64,000 nt of DNA from NCBI GenBank assembly GCA_900539625.1, contig UQCW01000001.1, forward strand, positions 62,001 through 126,000, given 5' to 3'. Positions 18,387-25,653 of this stretch are shown here, in pieces. Positions within the stretch are counted from its first letter, which is position 1, and each line of letters begins with the position of its first letter. The DNA comes from an uncultured Prevotella sp. GTDB taxonomy: Bacteria > Bacteroidota > Bacteroidia > Bacteroidales > Bacteroidaceae. The notes beneath the pieces were generated by a model. It ran no database searches. It saw nothing but the letters and a program-made list of their open reading frames with translations, and was not told where the DNA came from. The position numbers were made by a program, and so were the translations under genes.

Positions 18387-19466
18387 ATGCAGAGATTGTT
18401 ACAATTATATAAAACGTGGTGTGGGTACGAACCTGCCGACATAGAGCAGATTCCTAAATCAGGGAGCAACCGCCATTACTTGCGGCTGACAAGCCTTGGA
18501 GGAGGCAGCGTGATTGGCGTTGTCAACCACGACGTTGAAGAAAACCGCTGCTTCATCTATTTGAGCAGACATTTTTCGGAGCGCCATCTGCCCGTGCCAG
18601 AAATATTGGCCGTTAGCGACGACGGCAGTTCCTATCTTCAAACTGACCTCGGACGCCAATCGCTTTACGACGCGCTTAAAACGGGGCGCGATTCTGGAGG
18701 CAGCTATTCAGAGCGTGAAACAGCCCTTGTGTCCAGCGTCATTCGCCTCCTGCCACATCTTCAAGTTGAGGGTGCCGAAGGGCTCGACGAGCAATGCCTC
18801 CTTTCGCCCAACGTGTTCAACGAGCAGGCAGCCATGTTCGATTTGAACTATTTCAAGTATTGTTTTCTGAAAACCACCGATTTGGCCTTTAATGAAGTCG
18901 CCTTGCAGACGGATTTCGACCGCTTCGCCAGCGACCTCGTCTGCGTGGCCGGTATGCCCGCCGACTATGCGGGACAGCCCATCAAGACCTTTCTCTATCG
19001 TGATTTCCAAGCCCGCAATGTCATGCTGCGGCAGGCAGACGCTTCACCTTGCTTCATAGATTTCCAAGGCGGACAGATAGGGCCATTGCAGTACGACCTC
19101 GCCTCCTTCCTTTGGCAGGCTTCTGCGCGTTATCCGCAAATGCTCAGAGAAACCATGATTGGAGAATACCTCGCAGAACTGCATCAAATCTGTTCGTTTG
19201 ACGAAGATGCTTTCCGCTCCAAGCTCCATCTCTTTGTGCTCTTCCGCATCTTGCAGGTGTTGGGCACCTACGGACTGCGAGGCTATTTTGAGCGCAAGAC
19301 CTATTTCCTCAACAGCATCCCCCCAGCCATCCAGAATCTGCGTCGCCAGTTGCTCGACGGTGTCTGCATCAGCTATCCTTATCTCGAAGGCGTCTTGCAG
19401 CGCATGGTCGACCTCCCGCAGTTTCAAAGCCCCGATGTCGTAAGGACGGGGAGGAGTAATGTATAA
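18387..19466 (+). CDS. Aminoglycoside-phosphotransferase-fold kinase (sugar-kinase-like)
   Basis: The 359-residue product has an APH/choline-kinase fold: an N-lobe with GSNRHYLRL (nucleotide-binding loop) and a C-lobe with LYRDFQARNVM (Brenner-type catalytic loop, Tyr instead of the usual His before Arg-Asp) followed by CFIDFQGGQIGPLQYDLASFLW (metal-binding DFQ). Related Bacteroidetes proteins often sit beside a MurU-like nucleotidyltransferase and are thought to phosphorylate cell-wall amino sugars. No such partner is present here, so the substrate is open. The ATG at 18387 is preferred over the TTG at 18342, which would add 15 unrelated residues. Confidence 0.8.
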   Translation: MQRLLQLYKTWCGYEPADIEQIPKSGSNRHYLRLTSLGGGSVIGVVNHDVEENRCFIYLSRHFSERHLPVPEILAVSDDGSSYLQTDLGRQSLYDALKTGRDSGGSYSERETALVSSVIRLLPHLQVEGAEGLDEQCLLSPNVFNEQAAMFDLNYFKYCFLKTTDLAFNEVALQTDFDRFASDLVCVAGMPADYAGQPIKTFLYRDFQARNVMLRQADASPCFIDFQGGQIGPLQYDLASFLWQASARYPQMLRETMIGEYLAELHQICSFDEDAFRSKLHLFVLFRILQVLGTYGLRGYFERKTYFLNSIPPAIQNLRRQLLDGVCISYPYLEGVLQRMVDLPQFQSPDVVRTGRSNV

Positions 19467-19482
19467 AATGTGTAATGTAAAC

Positions 19483-19522
19483 AGGTGTTCATTATAAAAT
19501 TATTTTGAACACCTACTTATAT
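19483..19522. repeat. Short hairpin repeat PR2, copy 2
   Basis: AGGTGTTCA (19483-19491) and TGAACACCT (19506-19514) are exact complements, followed by ACTTATAT. On the minus strand the segment reads ATATAAGTAGGTGTTCAAAAT, matching the copy at 21967-22016. It lies between the kinase-like gene and the TonB-dependent receptor. Confidence 0.6.
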
Positions 19523-19550
19523 CTACCCTTCCTCCATACACTTTATATAT

Positions 19551-21953
19551 ATGCCATTAAAGTTCAGATACAAATTCAAGCCGTTGCTGCTTCTGCTCTT
19601 TCTCTTCGCCGTCAGCGTTTCCGCGCAAAAACGGTGCAGGATATTCGGCAATGTACGCGACGAAAAAGGCAGCGCCATCGAATTGGCCTCCGTCCGCATA
19701 CAAGGCACTTCCAATCTGACGGTCACCAACCTCAAAGGTCACTATGCTCTCCATGCCAATGTTGGCGATTCGTTGACGGTTGTGTTCTCCATGATTGGTT
19801 ATGAAACACGCCGCCGGCAAGTCGTTGCCAGTGGCGATTCTGTACGTCTTGACGTCATGTTGCCGCAATATGGTGCCACCACCTTTGGCGAAGCCGTTGT
19901 CACGGGGCAGGGCGTCCAAACCGGAACAACGCAGAAAATCAGGCCCGTAGATGCCCATCGCATGCCATCAACAACAGGCAATGCCGTGGAAGAAATCATT
20001 GCCACGCAGGCCGGTGTTTCCACCCACAACGAACTCTCTTCGCAATACAACGTGCGCGGCGGTTCCTTCGATGAAAACTGCGTCTACATCAACGGTGTAG
20101 AGGTCTATCGTCCCATGCTTGTGCGTTCTGGCCAGCAAGAAGGCCTCTCCATCATCAATTCCGATATGGTCGAGGGCATCGCCTTCTCTTCTGGTGGTTT
20201 TGAGGCCAGATATGGCGACCGCATGTCCTCCGTTCTTGACATTACCTATAAGCGTCCCGAAAAATTCGAAGCCACAACCACGGCCTCCTTCCTCGGAGCC
20301 GGCGCCTATGTAGGGTGGGGAAACCAGCGCGTGAGCCTCATGACGTCCGTGCGATACAAAACGACGGGCTATCTCCTGGGCACCCTCGACACCAAGGGAG
20401 AATATCGCCCTAAATATCTCGACTATCAGGCCTTTCTCTCTTGGCATCCCAACAAGCATTGGAGCTTTGATGCCTTGGGAAATATTTCCGACAACAACTA
20501 TCGCTTCGTGCCAGAAGAGCGCGAAACAAAGTTCGGCACCATGAACGATGCCAAGAATTTCCGTGTCTATTTCGACGGACAGGAAAAAGACTTCTTCCGC
20601 ACCTATTTCGCCGCCTTCTCCCTGACGCGCCATTTCAATGCCAACACCTTCCTGGCCTTGCAATATTCTGCCTTCACCACCCACGAACAGGAAAACTATG
20701 ACATCCAAGGGGAATATTGGCTGAATGAGTCGCAGTCGAATGCGCAGTTGGGTGTCGGCACCTACATGGAGCACGCCCGCAACCGCTTGCAAGCGCGGGT
20801 GTCTGACGTTGGACTGCGTTTCAGAACCCGCTTCACGGCCCACACGTTGCAACTGGGATTCGACTATAAGCGCGAACACATACGCGAGAATGCGAGTCAG
20901 TGGGAAATGCGCGATTCTATGGGACATTCCCTCCCGACAGATCCCGACCGCCTGATGCTCATTTACAGCGAACGCTCGAAAAACGAAATCACCACCAATC
21001 GCCTTGAAGCCTACCTGCAAGACACGTGGCGCATCAAGTCGGATATAGGTCTCTTCAACCTCAATTACGGTTTGCGCCTTTCCCATTGGGACTGGAACAA
21101 AGAGACGCTTCTTTCGCCGCGCCTTTCCTTGGGCTTGTTGCCCGCCTTCAACGACCGGTGGACCTTCCGTCTCGCAACAGGCTATTATTATCAGGCACCC
21201 TTCTACAAGGAATTGCGCGACACTGTCATCCGTGCTGGCCTTTCCACCGTCACCCTCCTCAAAGATATTCGCTCGCAGCGCTCCGTCCATTTCGTCATCG
21301 GAGGCGACTACACGTTCCGTATGAACAACCGCCCCTTCCGTTTCACGGCAGAGGCTTACTATAAGGCGCTCTCCAACCTCATCCCCTACACGGTCGACAA
21401 TATGCGTATCGTGTATGCTGGTGGCAACTCCTCCAAGGGCTATGCGGCCGGAGTCGACTTCAAGCTCTTTGGCGAGTTCGTCACGGGAACAGATTCCTGG
21501 GTCACCCTCTCCCTGATGCGCACCAAAGAGAAAATCGGGGACCTGTGGGTGCCACGTCCAACCGACCAGCGGTATGCCCTTTCCCTTTTCTTTACTGATT
21601 ATTTCCCCGGCACCGACCGCTGGCGTGTGACACTGAAGGCAGCTTTGGCCGACGGGCTGCCCTTTGGGGCGCCCCATTCCTCGAAGGAAAACTTCACCTT
21701 CCGTGCGCCGGCCTATAAGCGCGTTGACCTCGGAATGAGCTATCGCCTTTGCGGAGGCGACAACCCCAAGCAGCGCAGAAGAGCATGGAGAAACGTCAAA
21801 AACGCCTGGCTCGGTCTTGACGCCTTCAACCTCTGGGGCATCAGCAACGTCAATAGCTACTATTGGGTGACAGATATCAGCAACACGCAATATGCCGTGC
21901 CCAATTACTTGACAGGATTGCTCCTCAATCTCCGCCTGAGCCTCGAGTTCTAA
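19551..21953 (+). CDS. TonB-dependent outer-membrane receptor with carboxypeptidase-D regulatory-like domain
   Basis: This is predicted to be an active-transport channel energised by TonB/ExbBD. The 800-residue protein has a signal peptide (LLLLLFLFAVSVSAQ), an N-terminal Ig-like CarboxypepD_reg domain (IFGNVRDEKGSAIELASVRI, about 28-110) and a plug domain with the typical QAGVSTHNELSSQYNVRGGSFDENCVYINGVEVY. A 22-strand-type barrel ends in an aromatic strand (LLLNLRLSLEF). No SusD-type lipoprotein is adjacent, so it is not a classical Sus pair and the ligand cannot be inferred. A long antisense ORF over the same region is judged a shadow. Confidence 0.92.
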   Translation: MPLKFRYKFKPLLLLLFLFAVSVSAQKRCRIFGNVRDEKGSAIELASVRIQGTSNLTVTNLKGHYALHANVGDSLTVVFSMIGYETRRRQVVASGDSVRLDVMLPQYGATTFGEAVVTGQGVQTGTTQKIRPVDAHRMPSTTGNAVEEIIATQAGVSTHNELSSQYNVRGGSFDENCVYINGVEVYRPMLVRSGQQEGLSIINSDMVEGIAFSSGGFEARYGDRMSSVLDITYKRPEKFEATTTASFLGAGAYVGWGNQRVSLMTSVRYKTTGYLLGTLDTKGEYRPKYLDYQAFLSWHPNKHWSFDALGNISDNNYRFVPEERETKFGTMNDAKNFRVYFDGQEKDFFRTYFAAFSLTRHFNANTFLALQYSAFTTHEQENYDIQGEYWLNESQSNAQLGVGTYMEHARNRLQARVSDVGLRFRTRFTAHTLQLGFDYKREHIRENASQWEMRDSMGHSLPTDPDRLMLIYSERSKNEITTNRLEAYLQDTWRIKSDIGLFNLNYGLRLSHWDWNKETLLSPRLSLGLLPAFNDRWTFRLATGYYYQAPFYKELRDTVIRAGLSTVTLLKDIRSQRSVHFVIGGDYTFRMNNRPFRFTAEAYYKALSNLIPYTVDNMRIVYAGGNSSKGYAAGVDFKLFGEFVTGTDSWVTLSLMRTKEKIGDLWVPRPTDQRYALSLFFTDYFPGTDRWRVTLKAALADGLPFGAPHSSKENFTFRAPAYKRVDLGMSYRLCGGDNPKQRRRAWRNVKNAWLGLDAFNLWGISNVNSYYWVTDISNTQYAVPNYLTGLLLNLRLSLEF

Positions 21954-21966
21954 AAATGATTGTTTG

Positions 21967-22016
21967 TAAGTAGGTGTTCAAAATTATTTTATAGTAAACT
22001 AATTTTGAACACCTAC
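21967..22016. repeat. Short hairpin repeat PR2, copy 3
   Basis: A perfect 16-bp stem (TAGGTGTTCAAAATTA at 21971-21986 and its complement at 22000-22015) encloses a 13-base loop and is followed by CTAAAAAAA. It may terminate the receptor transcript. The left arm and loop (…AAAATTATTTTATAGTA) recur at 45591-45616. Confidence 0.65.
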
Positions 22017-22049
22017 TAAAAAAATGGGCAAGCCCATCTCTCCAACCAA

Positions 22050-23426
22050 ATGTCAGAAAAAACATCCGAATCCGCCATGTCGGGCGTTGACATGCTGCAT
22101 GGCCCCTTGTTGCTGAAAATCCTTTGGTTCAGCCTTCCGTTGGCCGCCAGCAGTCTTCTCGAACAGCTTTTCAATTCAGTCGACATCGCCGTTGTCGGTC
22201 ACTTCGTCGGCAGCAATGCGCTCGCGGCAGTCGGCAGCAATGCCCCCGTCATCGGCCTGCTCATCAACCTTTTTATGGGTATTTCCATGGGCGCCAATGC
22301 CGTCATTTCCACGCTTATCGGCCAGCGCGACCACACGCGCATTCGCCATGCCGTGTCAACGGTGGCCGTTGTGGCCCTTGTGAGCGGCTTTGCCCTCACG
22401 GTGCTTGGCACCTCCCTGGCACGCCCCATCCTGAGCGCCATGTCCACGCCCCCCGAAGTTCTCGATATGGCCATCCTCTATTTGCGCATCTATTTTCTCG
22501 GCATGCCGTTCTTCATGATCTACGTCTTCGGCGCCGCCATCCTGCGCAGCAAGGGCGACACCCGCCGTCCCCTCTACATACTTTTCGTGGCCGGCATCGC
22601 CAACACCCTGCTCAACCTCCTTTTCGTCCTCGTTTTCCACATGGGCGTAGAAGGCGTGGCCATTTCAACCTCCATCGCCAACGCCCTCAGCGCCTTCCTC
22701 ATGGTGCGCCTATTGCGCCGCGAAGAAGTCCCCTTCCGTCTTGATTTTCATGATTTACACGTTGACCGTCGCGAACTCCTGCGCATGCTCAAAATAGGCG
22801 TGCCCGCTGGGCTCCAGGGCATGGTCTTTTCTGTGTCGAACGTCGTCGTGCAGTCGCAAATCAACACCTTTGGCGCCGATGCCGTTGCTGGCAGTTCCGC
22901 CGCCCTTAACTTCGAATATTATTGCTATTTCATCATCCAAGCCTTCAACGGTGCCGCCATCAGCTTCATCGCGCAAAACTACGGTGCCGGACTTATGCAG
23001 CGCGTGCGCCGCGTCTTTTGGATATGTATGGTCGCCAGCGTAATATTCTGTGGGATGATGAACGGTATTTTCGCCTGCTTCTCCCCCTTCTTCCTTCGCA
23101 TCTTCTCTTCCTCAGAGGCCATCATTCCCTATGGCGTGACACGCATGCACCTCGTCTTGGCCTTCCAGTGGTTGGCCTGTAGCTACGAGATTTCCGCTTC
23201 CGCCCTGCGTGGGATGGGGCGTTCGCTCCTTCCCGCCCTCCTCACGGTTGTCGGCACCTGCCTGCTCCGCATGGTGTGGGTCTTCGCCGTCTGCCCCGTT
23301 TGGCCTGGCTTCCATCGGCTCATGCTGGCCTATCCGCTCTCCTGGGTGCTAACAGGCGCCATGGTCGTCGTTGCCTACGTCCGCTTTATGAAAAAAGCTG
23401 GGGGCGCACCGCTTGCAGTGCGATAA
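22050..23426 (+). CDS. MATE-family efflux transporter
   Basis: The 458-residue product is an inner-membrane sodium- or proton-driven exporter of the MATE family (NorM/DinF-like). It has twelve predicted transmembrane segments in two homologous halves, for example LLKILWFSLPLAASSLLEQLF-type TM1, then VDIAVVGHFVGSNALAAVG and, in the second half, VQSQINTFGADAVAGSSAA. The start is the ATG at 22050. GC is high and codon use is like the upstream genes. The substrate is unknown. Confidence 0.92.
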   Translation: MSEKTSESAMSGVDMLHGPLLLKILWFSLPLAASSLLEQLFNSVDIAVVGHFVGSNALAAVGSNAPVIGLLINLFMGISMGANAVISTLIGQRDHTRIRHAVSTVAVVALVSGFALTVLGTSLARPILSAMSTPPEVLDMAILYLRIYFLGMPFFMIYVFGAAILRSKGDTRRPLYILFVAGIANTLLNLLFVLVFHMGVEGVAISTSIANALSAFLMVRLLRREEVPFRLDFHDLHVDRRELLRMLKIGVPAGLQGMVFSVSNVVVQSQINTFGADAVAGSSAALNFEYYCYFIIQAFNGAAISFIAQNYGAGLMQRVRRVFWICMVASVIFCGMMNGIFACFSPFFLRIFSSSEAIIPYGVTRMHLVLAFQWLACSYEISASALRGMGRSLLPALLTVVGTCLLRMVWVFAVCPVWPGFHRLMLAYPLSWVLTGAMVVVAYVRFMKKAGGAPLAVR

Positions 23427-23492
23427 ATAAGTGGTGACATCATCCCCCTCCCTCCAAGTCGTTAGGGCATTAACCCCGCTCAAGAAAAGAAA

Positions 23493-23586
23493 GTAATGGT
23501 GAAAGAATAAGTTGAACAATTTTGACAGGGCATAAGAAATAATTCCTTATTCTACAAAATTGGTCAAGTTATTTTTTTACCATTAC
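23493..23586 (+). repeat. Palindromic dispersed repeat PR1, copy B (reference short form)
   Basis: This 94-bp element starts GTAATGGTGAAAGAATAAG and ends with the inverse CTATTTTTTTACCATTAC-like arm. The two ends are imperfect ~32-bp inverted repeats, and the centre contains GACAGGGCATAAGAAATAA. It lies between the MATE gene and nagA, 40 bases upstream of the nagA -7 box. Confidence 0.8.
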
Positions 23587-23626
23587 AAAATACCTCAAGA
23601 AGGGGGCAACATCAAGAAAAAAATGC

Positions 23627-23634
23627 TACATTTG
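23627..23634 (+). promoter_or_regulatory. Bacteroidetes -7 box (TACATTTG) for nagA
   Basis: TACATTTGCC fits TAnnTTTG and lies 75 bases upstream of the nagA start. No matching -33 TTTG is seen. Confidence 0.45.
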
Positions 23635-23709
23635 CCAAGTAATTCAATCGGCCTCAATTCCGGTTCATCCAAGGAAAAACAGAAAAACGTTTAAAACATA
23701 TTCATCAAA

Positions 23710-24867
23710 ATGAAACAAATAGTTAATGGTCGCATCCTGACCCCTCAGGGATGGCTGACCGACGGCTCCGTTGTTGTCGAGGGAAACAAAATCCTGTCAG
23801 TTCTCAACAGCACCCTCCCCATCGAGGGCGCAGAACGCATTGACGCCAAGGGCGGTTACGTTGTGCCCGGTGGCATTGAGATGCACATTCATGGCGGCGG
23901 CGGACGCGACTTCATGGAAGGCACGGAAGAAGCCTTCCGCGTGGCTGTCGACGCACACATGCAAAACGGAACGACCGCCATCTTCCCGACGCTCTCTTCT
24001 TCGACGGTGCCCATGATTGAGAAAGCCATGGAAACCTGCGACAAGCTAATGGACGAGCCCGATTCCCCCGTGATGGGCTTACACTTGGAAGGTCCGTACT
24101 TCAATCCCGCACAGGCTGGCGCACAAATCCCCGAATGGATAAAAGCCCCCGTGCCAGAAGAATACGTGCCACTGCTTGAAAAAGGCAAGAAATGCCTGAA
24201 GCGCTGGGACGAAGCTCCCGAACTGCCCGGCAGCGTCGATTTCGTCAAAGCCTGCCGCCAAGCTGGCGTTTTGCCCGCCATTGCACACACGCGTGCGAAA
24301 TACGAAGACGTTCATGCCGCCAATGAGGCAGGCATGACACACGCCACCCATTTCTACAACGCCATGCCCGTGGTCTACAAAACCCGCGAATTTAAAACGG
24401 CCGGAACCGTGGAGAGCATCTTTGCCGAAGAGAATATGACCGTTGAAATGATCGCCGACGGCATCCATGTGCCGCCCGTCATGCTGCGCATGATCTGGCA
24501 GATTAAGGGCGTAGAGAAAACCGCCCTCATCACCGACGCTCTTGGCTGTTCTGCCAGCAAGGACAACACGGCATTCGATCCCCGCGTCATCCTTGAAGAC
24601 GGTGTCTGCAAACTCGCCGATCGTTCAGCCCTGGCTGGAAGCATCGCCACCATGGACCGCTTGATTCGCACCTGCGTTGAGCAGGCCGGCATACCGATGG
24701 AAGACGCTTGCCGCATGGCGAGCGAAACGCCAGCCAAGATTATGGGAATCTTCAACCGTAAAGGCTCATTGGAAAACGGAAAAGATGCCGACATCATCAT
24801 GTTCGACAACAATCTGCAACTCACCTTTGTGATGCAGATGGGCCGCATTGTCCGCAACGAACTTTGA
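23710..24867 (+). CDS. nagA: N-acetylglucosamine-6-phosphate deacetylase NagA
   Basis: NagA hydrolyses GlcNAc-6-phosphate to glucosamine-6-phosphate and acetate in amino-sugar and cell-wall recycling. The 385-residue product has the amidohydrolase TIM barrel with metal motif EMHIHGGGG (H59, H61), the metal-binding Glu in LHLEGPYFNP, metal histidines in AIAHTRA and THFYNAMP, substrate-binding DGIHVPP and the catalytic Asp in LITDALG (about residue 275). The C-terminal ENGKDADIIMFD closes the small beta domain. No nagB is nearby. A strong terminator follows 16 bases after the stop. Confidence 0.95.
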   Translation: MKQIVNGRILTPQGWLTDGSVVVEGNKILSVLNSTLPIEGAERIDAKGGYVVPGGIEMHIHGGGGRDFMEGTEEAFRVAVDAHMQNGTTAIFPTLSSSTVPMIEKAMETCDKLMDEPDSPVMGLHLEGPYFNPAQAGAQIPEWIKAPVPEEYVPLLEKGKKCLKRWDEAPELPGSVDFVKACRQAGVLPAIAHTRAKYEDVHAANEAGMTHATHFYNAMPVVYKTREFKTAGTVESIFAEENMTVEMIADGIHVPPVMLRMIWQIKGVEKTALITDALGCSASKDNTAFDPRVILEDGVCKLADRSALAGSIATMDRLIRTCVEQAGIPMEDACRMASETPAKIMGIFNRKGSLENGKDADIIMFDNNLQLTFVMQMGRIVRNEL

Positions 24868-24882
24868 TAACAGACTTTATAT

Positions 24883-24917
24883 AAAGGGGGTGTCTGGATT
24901 CTCTGGACACCCCCTTT
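24883..24917 (+). terminator. Terminator after nagA
   Basis: A perfect 12-bp stem AAAGGGGGTGTC / GACACCCCCTTT with an 11-base loop is followed by CGTTTTCTTT. Confidence 0.85.
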
Positions 24918-25339
24918 CGTTTTCTTTCTACATTTGCAGGGAGAAGGCGAAGGTTGGTTTGTCGGGAGTCAATCTTATTGCCGTGAAAAATGCAAATAAC
25001 CTATTTCTCAATAGCTTGTCTTCCAATGGCTATGTGGGTACCATGCCCAAATACTTGTTGATTCGGAAATCTGGAACCTATACTTGTCAGCGAACGTGGG
25101 GCAGTGTGCATTCGCGTCTGCTCCCATGTGCGTTCGCGTCTGCCTCCGCGTTCGCCTGCGTCTGCCCCCGCGTTCGCCAAATCTCCTGCTTCTTGAATCG
25201 GCGCTGCTTATGGCAGTTTTGTTGTCCACAAAAGCAATTGCGGGGCCCTTCTGGACGGAAATGCTGGGATGGAGCATAAAAAAACAGGGTTCACGATTAT
25301 TTATAGGTGTAAAAAAATCGTATTGTGGAAAAATATTAA
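24918..25339. other. Intergenic region with tandem-repeat array, no gene
   Basis: The open frames here (up to 143 codons) arise from the GC-rich repeat and lack any family resemblance. The recognisable content is the 22-bp array at 25109-25174 with its leader GGAACCTATACTTGTCAGCG from about 25073. Confidence 0.6.
25109..25174 (+). repeat. 22-bp tandem repeat TR22, array 1 (three units)
   Basis: Three 22-base units start at 25109, 25131 and 25153, with variable sequence around CGTTCGCGTCTGCCTCCGCG. The leader just upstream (TGGAACCTATACTTGTCAGC, then GAACG) matches the leader of array 2 at 52041-52067. The tail CGTTCGCCAAA also matches (CGTTCGTCAAA). No spacers are present, so it is not a CRISPR array. 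Confidence 0.7.
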
Positions 25340-25347
25340 TATCTTTG
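25340..25347 (+). promoter_or_regulatory. Bacteroidetes -7 box (TATCTTTG) upstream of the tyrosine autokinase gene
   Basis: TATCTTTGCC matches TAnnTTTG. It would give a leader of about 300 nt before the start at 25654. No clear -33 element is present. The leader contains a small hairpin (CCAGGTATGCGCCTGG, about 25478-25493) but no recognised riboswitch. Confidence 0.45.
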
Positions 25348-25653
25348 CCAATTATTTAAGAGGTGTTCTTGAAAAATGATGTGATGAGTTGTCTGTTGCA
25401 TGCTGCGGGATGTCGCAGGTGTGTAAATGGGATGTTGTCACATGTTTTTTGGCATTTTGGGAAACACAATTTAGCACCAGGTATGCGCCTGGGGATCAGT
25501 TAGGATTACAGAATGTCGGGAACTGCTTAATTCTGGCAGGGCGCTCCTCATGATCGGGCTGGGACTATCAAGAGAAGAACAGGGCTTTTGGACGGCTTCT
25601 GGATGCCCGTATTTTTGAAATGAACTTTATCTGCAAAAAAAACTAACCCTTTA

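Noticed and set aside
19968..21890. 640-codon antisense ORF over the TonB-dependent receptor
   Set aside because: It is the mirror frame of a clear receptor gene with high GC third positions; it has no signal, domain or start context.
24848..25359. Short ORFs of 80-143 codons over the 22-bp array 1
   Set aside because: Frames are created by the GC-rich repeat, with cysteine- and arginine-rich nonsense sequence and no homology recognised.
25361..25653. Riboswitch or UpxY-type leader
   Set aside because: Only a small hairpin is visible; no known riboswitch core could be recognised.
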